Shown here piece after piece: positions 34,653 to 45,188 of a stretch of DNA of 64,000 nt. The DNA lies in contig JACEHZ010000596.1 in assembly GCA_017893485.1 (NCBI GenBank), positions 558,001 through 622,000 of the forward strand, written 5' to 3'. A model generated the notes under the pieces. That model saw nothing but the letters and a program-made list of their open reading frames with translations, did no database searches and was not told where the DNA came from. The position numbers and the translations under genes are program-made. The number at the start of each line of letters is the position of its first letter. Within the stretch, counting starts at the first letter, position 1. The DNA comes from Hemerocallis citrina (lineage: Eukaryota > Streptophyta > Magnoliopsida > Asparagales > Asphodelaceae).

Positions 34653-37201
34653 TTTGTTGAGCTCCGAGGCGATTCAAAATTCAAAAAAAACCCTTCTTCC
34701 TCGGCACTATCTCTCCCCAGATCCCGTCGTTCCTTCCTCCATCTCGCTTTCGCCCTTCAATCAACTTTGTTGAGCTCCCCAATCCCTACCGACCCATCTC
34801 AGCCTTTTCGATTTTGAGTCGGTGCGCTCCCCCTCTCTCCGCTGGAAGCCTTTGTCCCTCTTCCTTCCTCCAGCGCTCTCCGTCCGTTCGGACACGATCT
34901 TTGAGCCTCTCTAGGCATAGCGTGGCACTTCTCCCTTCTCGCTATCCTTTTGTCCATCTCGGTGGTGGCCAGATCCGTTCGGATTTTTGCGGCCGTACTT
35001 CGACTCGCCTTCCCCCAGCCCTGAGTGGTGTTGCTCCTCCGTCCGTTTCGCCGGTGTCCCCCTTTTTGAGTTTGCTCTTCAGCCAGGAGTCTCATCCCCT
35101 CCCAGCGGCGATCCAGCGGCTTTTCATTCCCCCTTTTCAACAGCGCCCTGTAAGTTTTCTGGCCTTTTCTATCTTAAGTAATTATCCCGGTAGTCTTGTT
35201 TGATTTGGGTGAATCCCTGGAGCACTTCTGTTGGTTGTTGCTTATTATTAGCACTGTGTAGTGCTCCGTTAGCAGTTAATCCTTTCAGGCTTTCTGGTTG
35301 TTAGTGCTGACTTTGTGTTTCCCCATTCCCTGGGGACTTTTTTGCCAGCGACTGCTTCAGCTCATGTCGGTGACCTGACTGAGTTATTATTCTAGATTGA
35401 CCGTTCTATCTAACCTCTCTCTCGCTCTTTTTTCTCCTCTCTTGTTCTTCTGCTTGGAGAGTGCGGTTTCTCTTCTTTGAGAGGCATTGTGTTGGTTTAG
35501 CACTGGTTTCGACTTTCCTGTGGTAGTGTTATTGGTCTCCATTCTGTGAAGTGTTTTCTCTTTACACTTATTGGAGCTTAGTTTTTTTCCTTTCAGGGAA
35601 GGTTTTCTTCTATGAATTCTATCAAAGCTGTAGCTAGCTCTGACCGTTCACCTTCGGTTCAGGATTCGCAGAAGGATGTGTTCTCTTCTTCTACTTGGGA
35701 TTTCATATACCCTTCTCAAGTTTCTCCCAATTGCTTTAACTCCCCTTCGTCTTATATGCCCGATATTCATCGGGTCTGCTTCAGGTGCCTCCTGCCTGGG
35801 TATCTTAAGCGTGATTGTTCGAACAAAATGAAGTGTTTATTCTGTGATAAGCTTGGTCACTCTCGTAGTCGTTGCTTTACCCTTCAAAATCTTCTGGGAT
35901 GGCCCAGAGGTCATCCATTACCAGCCAAACTACTTTCCTTCCTTAATTACTCCCTCTTAAAGCGCAAACTTCTGAATAGGTTGGTTAGTAAGCACAGTAG
36001 GGTTGAGAGCCAGATCCTCGACTCCTCTGTCTGGACTGAAAGTTCAGCATCGAATTTCTCCCCATCTAGTTCTTCTCCTCGCGCATATCCAGTCACTCTT
36101 ATTCGACCTAATATTGCTTTCCTTTTTAAGGATCGCAAAGTTTTCACGACCCTTGTTTCCAACCCTCGCCGGGCCCCTCTCAAGGATCGCCCCCGACCTG
36201 TCTCTGTGGCTTCGTCATTATTCGGGAAGTTGGGTATATATCCTGATTGGGTTAAATCCTATTCCTCGTATCTTTCGTGGTCTCGTGGTGCGAGGGAGTC
36301 TGCTCCACACTCCAGCACTTCGGCCCCCCTGTGCATCTTGAAAGAGCTATTATTGATTTTAAGGCCCCCTCTCTGTACTATAACTTTCCCTGTGCTTTGA
36401 AGCTCACCCATCCCTTAAGTTCTGCGATCTCGTTTCATTATCCAGGATGCCTATACTCTTGGTATCAACTTTTAGGGGCTCAGTCATGGCTCTATCAGGT
36501 CCTGAGGGCTTTCAAACTCTTCTTGCTCTCCCTTCCCCCCAAGTTTTCTATTAGTCTTGACGTCACTTCTCTTCCACTTTGGACTGGCTCCACCAAGTCC
36601 ATCCCATCCACCTCTTCGGTTGCTCCCAGCAGTCTCCGTCCCCCCCTGTGTTCCATTTCGGTAGATGTCTCTTCATCTGATCCAGGGGTGTTGTCGCCCC
36701 CTTCGACTAGCGCTGTCCATCCCCCTGTCAAGCGTGGTTACGAAAAGAAAGTTTTCGATCTTTCGAAGATTCGAGTGAGCGCTCGCCTACTTGCGAGGAA
36801 AGCCGGCTCAGTGTCAGCTTTTCAATCGGGGCACTGTTGAGTATCGCCTGCTCATTGACATCCCCGGTGTGTGTAGTGTCTCTCCGCCTTTTTGCCTCTA
36901 GAGTCCCTCTTGACTGCTAGTGGATTTGGATGTCGTCGGGGAGGGAGTTTTATCCTAGTCTTCGTGGCTCGTTAGCTCGGGTCTCTGGGCCTTCTGCTAC
37001 GCCCTTTGGTTTCGCGATGGTGGTTTCGTTGCCGTGATTTGGCCCTCAGTATTGTTACTTATTATTGTATTTCTTTTTATTCGTTTATTTCTGTTTTACC
37101 TCTTGTAAAACCCTTGACGCTTGTTTGTATTATTACTGTTTTATTGATTAATATATTTTTGATGGCTGGAGCCTTTTGGCTCTATCCGATTCATCAAAAA
37201 A
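34653..37201 (+). mobile_element. LINE-like retroposon carrying only ORF1 (2.5 kb, 18-bp TSD)
   Basis: It is flanked by AACATATAATATATACAC on both sides (34635-34652 and 37202-37219) and ends in a short A-tail after GATTCATC. It splits repeat X at exactly this site. The 5' part (34653-35600) is a C/T-rich leader. ORF1 spans 35612-36840. The 3' part ends in a T-rich tail and GGAGCCTTTTGGCTC. No endonuclease or reverse transcriptase is present, so it was mobilised in trans. Confidence 0.82.
35612..36840 (+). pseudogene. LINE ORF1-like zinc-knuckle protein, frameshifted
   Basis: The N-terminal part is followed by two CCHC-like knuckles at residues about 56-88: CFRCLLPGYLKRDC, in which the expected His is Tyr, and CLFCDKLGHSRSRC, which is intact. 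The frame is lost near 36280-36300 and continues in another frame to 36840 (FGPPVHLERAIIDF...). ORF1 proteins of plant L1-type LINEs bind the element RNA and often carry such knuckles. No other domain is recognised. The frameshift makes this copy unlikely to be functional. Confidence 0.65.
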
Positions 37202-37301
37202 AACATATAATATATACACAATATTTTTTTATTAAAATTTTTGATAAATAAATAAAATTTCTAAAAAGTACTGTTTACTCATGCTCACCGTCACTAAAAT
37301 T

Positions 37302-37690
37302 GAAAATTTTGCCGAAATGCCTCTGTTTTTGAAAATAATTAGCGAACTACCCTTGTTTCGAAAACATTTAGCCATTTGCCCTTGTCTGTGACACGTCAGC
37401 AACAAACGTTATTGGGAATCACGGCATCAGCTAATTGTATGTCGTTATTCCCAATAACGGCATCTGTATATGAAAAAAATTACGTGCCGTTATTCCCAAT
37501 AACGGCATTGGTTAATTTTAGTATAGAACTCTACTTTATTAATCTTGACTCGAGATTAATTCCAAATTTGAAATAAACTGATGCCGTTATTCTGGAGAAC
37601 GGCATCGTTTATAACTGATGCCGTTTTTCAGAATAACGGCATCAGTTATAAACTTTTTGCACTAATCCCTATACTCGAAAAACCCCATCC
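37302..37690 (+). repeat. MULE left terminal inverted repeat
   Basis: About 390 bp that match the reverse complement of 45189-45577. It contains several copies of the palindrome built from ATGCCGTTATT and AATAACGGCAT (37430-37650), which are likely transposase binding sites. Confidence 0.9.
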
Positions 37691-38271
37691 TTTTCCCCCT
37701 TTCTCTTCCGCTCGTTCCTTCTTCATTTCCAAACAGAAAACCCTAGACGAAAACCCTAGACGATCTTTAAAAAAAAAATCCTTCATCCAGATTTATTGAC
37801 TTCTATTTCGGAGTAGACTCTTCAATCCTTCATCCAGAGTTCCTTCTCATTCATCATCCGAAATCTTTGTAAGTAACCAAAAACCCCTAATTTGTATTTT
37901 GTATAGTTGATTTTGACTGTTTTATTATGTAGTATAGTACTAATATTGTAGAATAGGGTTATTGAAGTAGTAATTTTGGAAGTATTGTTATCGAAGTAGG
38001 GTTTACTATGAGTTGAATTTTTGAGAAGCACAAATGCATAAATATTGAAGTACTTTATTTTGAAGTAGGGGTTTTGAAGGTCCTAATACACTTAATTACT
38101 ACCAAGTAAACCAGTCCAATGTCTTCAAACAATTGATAAGATGTTAAGTTTTGTAGATTATATGTTTTCCCGTTTTCTAATACACTTAATTACTACTCCT
38201 AAGACTGCTCATGCTCTCATTTTTTATACCGAAAATGTTGTTGATTAGTGTTTGTTAATGTGTACAGGCCA
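37691..38271 (+). promoter_or_regulatory. 5' leader of the PMD gene with a probable leader intron
   Basis: A C/T-rich leader with AAACCCTAGACG repeats (37738-37760) is followed by a good donor TTT|GTAAGT (about 37869). A pyrimidine-poor stretch leads to the acceptor TGTACAG at 38267, 4 nt before the ATG. Transcription probably starts inside the left terminal repeat. The splice sites are inferred. Confidence 0.5.
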
Positions 38272-40105
38272 ATGGATCCTGCACAACCATCTTCTTCGCA
38301 TGGTATTGGTGCTTCTTCTACGCCTTCATTTGGACCACGGGGACATCCGGGTCCATTAGATCCTACAGTTCTGTTTCTGCAAGAAGACCACAGATCAGAG
38401 GCTGTTTGGACCAGGGATGTGGAGAAGATGAGTTTTAGGATGCACAAGGTCATGCCTGTCCTCAAGAACTGTATTGCTATGGAACATTACTTGGTTAGCA
38501 GTGGATTTAGCAGTATGTCAAAGCTGACTAACATAAAGTGTGATCACGCCTTGCTCACCGCACTGGTAGAGCGATGGAGGCCGGAGACACACACCTTCCA
38601 CTTACCGTGCGGTGAGATGACGGTCACCCTACAAGATGTAGCGGTGATTTCGGGTCTTCCAATTGACGGGGTGGCCGTCACAGGCAATTTGATGTTCAAC
38701 AAGGTTGCACTGGTGCGAGATTATTTGGGGTTGGATGTTGATGAAGTTGACCACGGCATATGGGTTGGGGAATCCATTAGACGTTCATTCCTAGATGAAA
38801 GTTTCGCTCATGTTCGAATCGTAGCAGTGCATACGGACATCGAAATCCAGAACTACACGCGGGCATACTTACTGTCAATGATTGGAGGGATTCTATTCCC
38901 TAACTCTTCAGGTGACGTAGTTCACCTCATGTATCTTCCGTTGATAGCTGACCTGCAGACAGCCGGCAGGTATAGTTGGGGAAGTGCAGCTCTAGCCTGC
39001 CTTTACCGTGCACTCTGCAACTGTTCGATGGGTTCGATTCAGATGACCGGGCCGATGTCCATACTGCAAATTTGGTGTTGGGAAAGAATACATCTCGGCC
39101 GACCCCGGGTGACGGTACTATCAGAGAGTTGGAGAGTACTCCAGGATAATCCCGTGATGAGAGCTCCTCTCGGTGCATACTGGGCGGGGAAGCGCACGTG
39201 GAGGGATAACCCACGTGGCGTCCTAACTTATTATAGGGACGAGCTAGATCAATTGAGGGAAGAGCTCGTCAATTGGACCCCGTACACGGACGATCGGCTG
39301 CAACGTCTACCACCTATTTGCACTGCTAATGCACAGTTGTGGTTGACCCTAGCTCCACTAGTGAATTTCTCAGTTGTGGAGTTTTATTACCCCGGTCGTG
39401 TTCTTCGGCAATTCAATGCACAACAACCTGTCCCCGTGAACACATTATATGATCGTAGACTACACAACATCACGGGCCAAGGACGTTTACCGAACATGGA
39501 TTGGGCCGATCACCACCGCATTTTCATCATCACAGCCAATGTATCAACCGAAAGCTTCATCATACCGTATTATGGTAAATTAATTTGTTTCTTTGAATTT
39601 CAATTATTTCGATTAATTTTACTTATGAATCTTTACTTACAACATATATGGTTTACTATTATAGATTGAAAGCACATGGGACATGGCTAGAAAATGTGCG
39701 AATGTGTTGAAGAGCAATGCCAATAAGGCATGCAAAGAATTGGCACGAGACCTCCTTTGCAATTGTCGTACCTCTCTTGAAGAGGTTGGAGATGGTCCTC
39801 GTTTCAATGAACTAGTACGTTCAACCGAAGGTCAACGCCAACAAGAACGGCCTACCGCTAGCCAAGCTTCACCTCCACCACAACAAGCACTAGTATTGGG
39901 AAATCCATCACGTCAACGAAGATCCAAGTCCGTTCGTGAACCTCCACCGCAAAGCGCAGTGGCCATGCCGGAGATTGAAGAAGGAGAAGGTCACGAAGAT
40001 GAAGGAGCTGGTCCAAGTGGACCCCCAACGCAAGAACAACGGGAACGTAGGCGGAAAGTCCCGGCTCGGATGAGAAGAGCACCCAAACATTTCACACCGA
40101 GTTAA
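38272..40105 (+). CDS. Plant mobile domain (PMD) protein carried by the MULE
   Basis: Exon 1 runs from the ATG at 38272 to about 39540-39574 and exon 2 from about 39665 to the stop at 40105. Exon 1 has the PMD (aminotransferase-like) signature. Around residues 100-127 are VERWRPETHTFHLPCGEMTV and ISGLPIDG; later come RAYLLSMIGGILFPNSSG and LACLYRALC. Exon 2 encodes a charged, Gln/Pro-rich tail ending in RRAPKHFTPS, as in many PMD proteins. I chose the ATG at 38272 because an acceptor-like TGTACAG lies just upstream; an in-frame ATG at 38248 would be within the leader intron. Using the best donor (ATG|GTAAAT, 39574) the reading frames do not join. A donor at 39541 (AAT|GTATCA) does join in phase. 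PMD proteins occur in plant transposons and in the host regulators MAIN/MAIL1; the role inside a MULE is unknown. Confidence 0.8.
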
Positions 40106-41545
40106 TTGGAAGTATTATTTGTCGTTTTAGTGGTTTCTTTGGTAATACAACGATTACTTTAGTATTACACCTTATTCTAGTATTTTTTAGTCTGTGTAGG
40201 TTTATGCATTTGAGATTATTTAAATTGAAGTTTGTGCATGTTTGTGCAGGTTTGTAGGAGTATAAGCTTGTTATTTTGGAAGCTAGGTCGAACTTCTACA
40301 GATGCACATGTATGAGTTGTGAAACTTGAAGTCTGAGATGTGAAACTTGAAGTCTATGAAATTTAGAACGAAGATTCTGTGGAAGTTGATTTTGTGAAAG
40401 ATGAAGTTGATTCTGTGAAAGATGAAATTTGTATTCTGTGAAAGATGTGAGTAAACTTTGTGAAAGCTATGAACATTGATCTATTAAGTTGTATTAATTT
40501 GTATTAAGTTGTGAAATTTGTGAAAGCTGTGAAATTTGTATTAAGTTGAAATTCTATGAACATTGATCTATTAAGATGAAATCTGTATCTGTGCATGTCT
40601 GTATCTGTGCATGTCTGTGAGTAAACTTTGTGAAAGCTGTATCTGTGCTGTGAAAGTGACAGTAGTATGGGGACTTGATTAAAATTTGGAAGTAGTATCT
40701 GTGCATGTCTGTGAATTTGGAAATTTGGAAGTAGTATCTGTGCATGTCTGTGAATTTGGAAGTAGTGAAAGTAGTATTTGTTAATGTAGAGCAGATACAT
40801 CTGTGCTGTATTTGAACATGTCTGTGAATATATATAGAGATTTACTTTCACCATCTGTGCTGAGACTTGTATTTGAAGTGGTGAAATTAAGTCTCATAAT
40901 GTAGGTCGAAATTGTGTTGAAGTTAGGTTTCAATATTGAAGTCTGAGAATGTATCTGTGAAGTTTGTGAAATATTGAAGTCTGAGAATGTAACTGTGAAG
41001 TCTGAAATAAGATGTTTGTGAAATAATGAAGCTTGATTCTGTGCATATTTCGAAAACATGAAGATTTGAAGTCTCAGACTGATTCTGGCAAAATATGCAC
41101 AGTATGAGATTGTATCTGTGAAAATATGCACAGTCTGAGATTGTATCTGCGAAGTCTGAAATATAGAAGTTTGTGAAATATTGAAACCTAAGTCTGTGCA
41201 TATTTTGAAAACTTGAAGATAGTGAATGAAGTTGAATGTATTAAGTGAAATATAGAAGTTTTGAAAAATTCTGTGAAGATATAGAAGTTTTGAGTGAAAA
41301 ATTCTGTGAAGATGTATTAAGTGAAATATAGAAGTTTTGAAGATAGTGAATGAAACCTAATTCTGTGAAATTTTGAAAAATTCTGTGCATAGTCTGCGAT
41401 ATAGAAGTTTGAAATATAGAAGTTGTGCATAGTATGAAAGATAGAATTTTTGTGCATAGTCTGAAAAATTCTGTGAATAGTCTGAAATATAGAAGTTTGT
41501 GAATGAAGTTGAATGTATTAAGTTGAAGTTAGTTTTATTCTCTCT
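40106..41545 (+). repeat. Degenerate short-repeat region downstream of the PMD gene
   Basis: 1.4 kb built from variants of short words such as TCTGTGAA, CTGTGCATGTCTGTGAAT, GAAGTTTTGAA and GAAATATAGAAG. Their order is irregular, with local tandem pairs (for example 40590-40620 and 40690-40755). It gives long minus-strand frames rich in HRY/FTD, which are artefacts. It probably contains the 3' end of the PMD transcript. Confidence 0.7.
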
Positions 41546-41559
41546 TTTTGAGAATAAAC

Positions 41560-41890
41560 GATGCCGTTATTCGCAATAACGGCATATTAATCCTGTAACG
41601 TTATTGCGAAAAACGACATCTTCATATAGGGAAAATTAGAAAATTTGTAGTTGCTGCCAAATGTTTCTGTCTCCACAGACGTCGTTCAGAATAACGGCAT
41701 CTGTAAACTGTGTCGTTATTCTGAAGCACGGCATTAGTTATGTATGCCGTTATTCAGAATAACGGCATTAGTTAAAGAACAAAATTTCAAATTTTGAGCA
41801 TTCTGCCAAACATACTGTCTCCACAGACGTTCTTCAGAATAACGGCATGTAAATAAGATGCCGTTATTCAGGAGCACGGCATCAGTTAAA
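41560..41890. repeat. Internal cluster of MULE palindromes
   Basis: At least four pairs of GCCGTTATT and AATAACGGC arranged head to head (for example 41561-41585, 41690-41735, 41742-41769 and 41836-41882). The same words fill the terminal repeats. The cluster lies in the gap between the two convergent genes, not at an end. Confidence 0.8.
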
Positions 41891-42300
41891 ACATCTGTGC
41901 ATGTTTTCTGTGCATGTTTATTTTGCGAATGGTAGTTTGGAACAAATCTAACCATACCCACCACTCATTAACACTTTCATACCAATTTAAACATACAAAT
42001 CACACAAAACTTATCATTCCAAACAATAAAAATTAAAGAGAGGTACGACACAAATAAACATCTAGATTAGCTCGTACAAACAATTATAAATATGTCCACC
42101 ATGAAAATAATTAAAATAATTCAAACGTAAATTACTCAACAAACAACAGACAACATGAAAACATTCAACTAACATATAATAACTAAGAAAAATATTCAAG
42201 TGCGGGTAGATTGTGAAGTCCCCACACTTTGTACATTCTTACAACTGCGTCTATTGTGTCCGCTCACACCACATTTTGAACATACTTTTCCAGTACTCCC

Positions 42301-44877
42301 TCATTCTCGAGCGTCCATGTCATTGCGGATACGAGTACTCTTAGGCCTCCCCTTGATCCGACAAAGACTAGGATCAACTATTAGTACCGGTGCGCTTTGA
42401 GTAGGCCAATAAGATTCGTCTGGGAAAGGATTGAAAGATGGTGCCCATGTTTTTTCTAACGAGTCTGTAGAGTAGAAAGGATCTATGTACGGTTGATAAT
42501 CAAGCGCCCGGGAAGCACATGCCGCTAATACATGAGAGCATGGAACGTGGAACAATTGAAATTTCCCACATGTACAAGTTCGGCCTACTAGGTCCACCGT
42601 ATGCCAATGCCCACCCTTTTGATATCCACCGTCTATTCTAATGCCCGTTTTCACCCCAAAGACACCATCGCGATTATTAAACATTATGGCCTTATGTAAA
42701 TTTGATTTTTCACGCCGGGCATCAATAAGATCCTGGATTCGTGGTGCCCATAGTTTACCTTCAGCGATAAGTGTCTGCGCGCCCTCACGGCGGTTGGTGA
42801 AATACATGTTCAGACGGAAAAATATCTGTTCTACAATTGCGGTGACAGGTAAGCTACGAACACCTTTTAGAACCGAGTTGAACACTTCGGACAGATTTGT
42901 TGTCATAATACCATATCTACGCCCACCATCAGCAGTAAGTGCCCACTTCTCAATTGCTTTCTCCTTAACCCAATTAGCCGCATCAGCATTACTAGCTTCA
43001 AGTTGTGCCATCTTTTCCTCGTACTTTCTCCACTGATTTTCACTAGCAATTACCTTTAATTTATTTATCAAAAATTTCGAACCAAATTTTTTATGAAAAT
43101 TGCTAGCAAAGTGCCGCATACAATACCGATGATATGCAAAAGGTTCCCTCCACGTCCCAAACTCATTTCCCATTGCTGATAAAATACCGGCATGTCGATC
43201 CGAGATGACGCAAAGACCTTCACGATCTGTCACATAGCACCGAATACAGTTCATGAACCATGTCCATGTTTCTATACTTTCACCTTCAACAAGTGCAAAT
43301 GCAAACGGAAACAACCTACCGTTTGCGTCTGGTGAAACCGCAATCAACAAACAGCCTTTGTATTTTCCGTACAAATGAGTACCGTCAACACTTATAACTG
43401 GTCTACATGATTTGAATCCTTCGATCGAAGGACCGAATGACCAAAAAACACTCTTAAATGTTTCTATACCCGGCCCAGTCGTAGTCTTCGCCCACTGTAC
43501 AGCCGTGCCCGGATTCGAAGCTTGAATTGCATTGAGTAGATATGGTAGTTTAGTGTACGCTGTTTCAAAAGAACCATATAGTTTCTCAATTGCTTTATGT
43601 TTTGCCTTCCAAGCTTTCCAATATGATATTGTGTATTGGAGCCTACCCTTCACCTGCCCAATTATGGCTCTTGGTGTAACTGTGAGTTGTTCCCTCAGAG
43701 TATCTATTATCAGCATCGATACAACCGTCGAGTCAATTTTGCTGTGATCCTGAGTCAATGTAGGATTCACACATGTGTGTACACCTTCAAGTTGTTTCAC
43801 CACAAAATAATCACGACATTTGGGAATAATTGCACGCAAGCGCCATGGACAACCGACTACATTTCGAAGTGATGGATTTCCTGCAATCTGCTCGGCTGAA
43901 TGGTTGATGGGAGCGTATTTACATTTCACATGGTACAGACAACGATCTGATTTTACCGTCACGAATTCCCTGTGGTTCTTCACGGCATACATCTTTACTT
44001 GATGTTGTAGAGCATCTTTGGATGGAAATCTTTGACCTATGAAGAGTTCATCCAAGTTGGAAGACCCAATGGAAGACTGGCCATGTTCATGTACGGTGGC
44101 ACGGGACATCCATTCGCTTGACTGCGATCCACGCATAGCTGGACCTGTGTCCTGACTTGGCAACACGCGGGCATTGTTAACCGACACATGAACATTGGCA
44201 TCAACAACCGGCACATGAACATTGGCATCAACAATTGGAGCTTCAAGGGCGATCTCCTCATCATCATCCTCGAGACCGCGTACCTCATCTTCTTCCTCTT
44301 CTACCAAGTCGTTATTTACAACGGCGTTATCAAAGTCTGTCAAAGCAATGCCAGCTACCAAAAAATTTTGTGGCAATGGGGTCGGATGTAGCTGCTCGTA
44401 TTCGGTGGAAACAGGTTCCGTTGGAGTTGTGCTAGTATCTCTAACAGTATTAGAAATCCTTGCGTGTGACTCTTCAGATGGTCTCAGAATCCTAGTTGGC
44501 CTTGGACCGTCGATAACAACTCTTGCAGTATTTGGAAGCCTCGTTTGATCAATATATAACTCAACTATATTCCAACTACAACTTGGATGAAGTGTCCTAA
44601 GCAGGACAGACCTCAGAGAACTGTCACTGTCTATAGGTACCAACATGAAGTACTGCCCATCCCCTTTACCAGCAGAATAACGGGCTCTCAATCTCAGAGT
44701 CATTTCACTTCTGTCCCAATTGGTTACTTCATATATCTTATCTGTTAATTCTGAGTAACCAAAATTGGGGGTAGCCCAAATAATTACAGTATCAACGTCA
44801 CTATAAGAATATCCATTTTTTGGATCCTTAATTACTTCACCCCCAAAATATAACCATATAGGGATATCAAAATCCAT
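42301..44877 (-). CDS. MuDR-type MULE transposase
   Basis: 858 codons, ATG at 44877. Domains in order are: an acidic N-terminal part (to residue about 270); a MuDR zinc-binding region (residues about 280-370, QRFPSKDALQHQVKMYAV...CPWRLRAII); the MULE catalytic domain (about 460-620) with D in ISVDGTHLYG near residue 496 and D in CVISDRHAGI near 557; and a SWIM zinc finger near 765-779 (CTCGKFQLFHVPCSH). The protein cuts and inserts the element by binding its terminal repeats. The frame ends at TGA (42301-42303). Beyond that stop, 33 codons in the same frame contain a perfect CCHC knuckle (CSKCGVSGHNRRSC, about 42226-42267), a usual C-terminal part of these proteins. The stop is therefore a recent truncation, or it is read through. 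Length and domain order otherwise fit an active enzyme. Confidence 0.93.
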   Translation of the reverse strand: MDFDIPIWLYFGGEVIKDPKNGYSYSDVDTVIIWATPNFGYSELTDKIYEVTNWDRSEMTLRLRARYSAGKGDGQYFMLVPIDSDSSLRSVLLRTLHPSCSWNIVELYIDQTRLPNTARVVIDGPRPTRILRPSEESHARISNTVRDTSTTPTEPVSTEYEQLHPTPLPQNFLVAGIALTDFDNAVVNNDLVEEEEDEVRGLEDDDEEIALEAPIVDANVHVPVVDANVHVSVNNARVLPSQDTGPAMRGSQSSEWMSRATVHEHGQSSIGSSNLDELFIGQRFPSKDALQHQVKMYAVKNHREFVTVKSDRCLYHVKCKYAPINHSAEQIAGNPSLRNVVGCPWRLRAIIPKCRDYFVVKQLEGVHTCVNPTLTQDHSKIDSTVVSMLIIDTLREQLTVTPRAIIGQVKGRLQYTISYWKAWKAKHKAIEKLYGSFETAYTKLPYLLNAIQASNPGTAVQWAKTTTGPGIETFKSVFWSFGPSIEGFKSCRPVISVDGTHLYGKYKGCLLIAVSPDANGRLFPFAFALVEGESIETWTWFMNCIRCYVTDREGLCVISDRHAGILSAMGNEFGTWREPFAYHRYCMRHFASNFHKKFGSKFLINKLKVIASENQWRKYEEKMAQLEASNADAANWVKEKAIEKWALTADGGRRYGIMTTNLSEVFNSVLKGVRSLPVTAIVEQIFFRLNMYFTNRREGAQTLIAEGKLWAPRIQDLIDARREKSNLHKAIMFNNRDGVFGVKTGIRIDGGYQKGGHWHTVDLVGRTCTCGKFQLFHVPCSHVLAACASRALDYQPYIDPFYSTDSLEKTWAPSFNPFPDESYWPTQSAPVLIVDPSLCRIKGRPKSTRIRNDMDARE

Positions 44878-45188
44878 ACCTATGCATAAAAATTAAAACA
44901 TATTCAAATCATTCACTGCTCAAAATGTGATGAATCTTTGAAATAAAAATCAAACATAAGGTTAGTATGATAATACCTTTCAAATGATACCAAAAAAACC
45001 ACCGGCAAAATATTCGTTGATGAGGAAGACTGAAATTGAGAGTGGGAGTGAGGAATTAGGATGTATGGAATTTTATAGGACTCAAATGGTTGAAAATTTT
45101 TGATTATGAGATCTAGGGTTTGTGGGTAAAAGGGGTGATGTGAGAGAGATGCGTTTTACAAATCAGAAGGGGAAGAAAAGGGGAGAAG
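44878..45188 (-). promoter_or_regulatory. 5' leader of the MULE transposase gene
   Basis: The sequence between the ATG and the right terminal repeat on the minus strand is a pyrimidine-rich leader (45100-45200), which suggests transcription from within the repeat. An intron may be present, with acceptor-like sequences before the ATG, but I cannot fix it. Confidence 0.4.

Larger units (their letters stand above)
34039..37292. repeat. Repeat X, copy 2 (split by a LINE-like retroposon)
   Basis: 34053-34652 plus 37220-37292 match 9571-10238 at high identity, including the hAT-like CAGGGGCAGACCCAC (34124) and the box B-like GATTCAATTCCC. Because the outer LTR element inserted in copy 1, the two copies stood head to tail before that. 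Confidence 0.75.

Noticed and set aside
40504..41201. Minus-strand frames of 92-116 codons rich in HRY and FTD
   Set aside because: Made by the degenerate short-repeat region downstream of the PMD gene.
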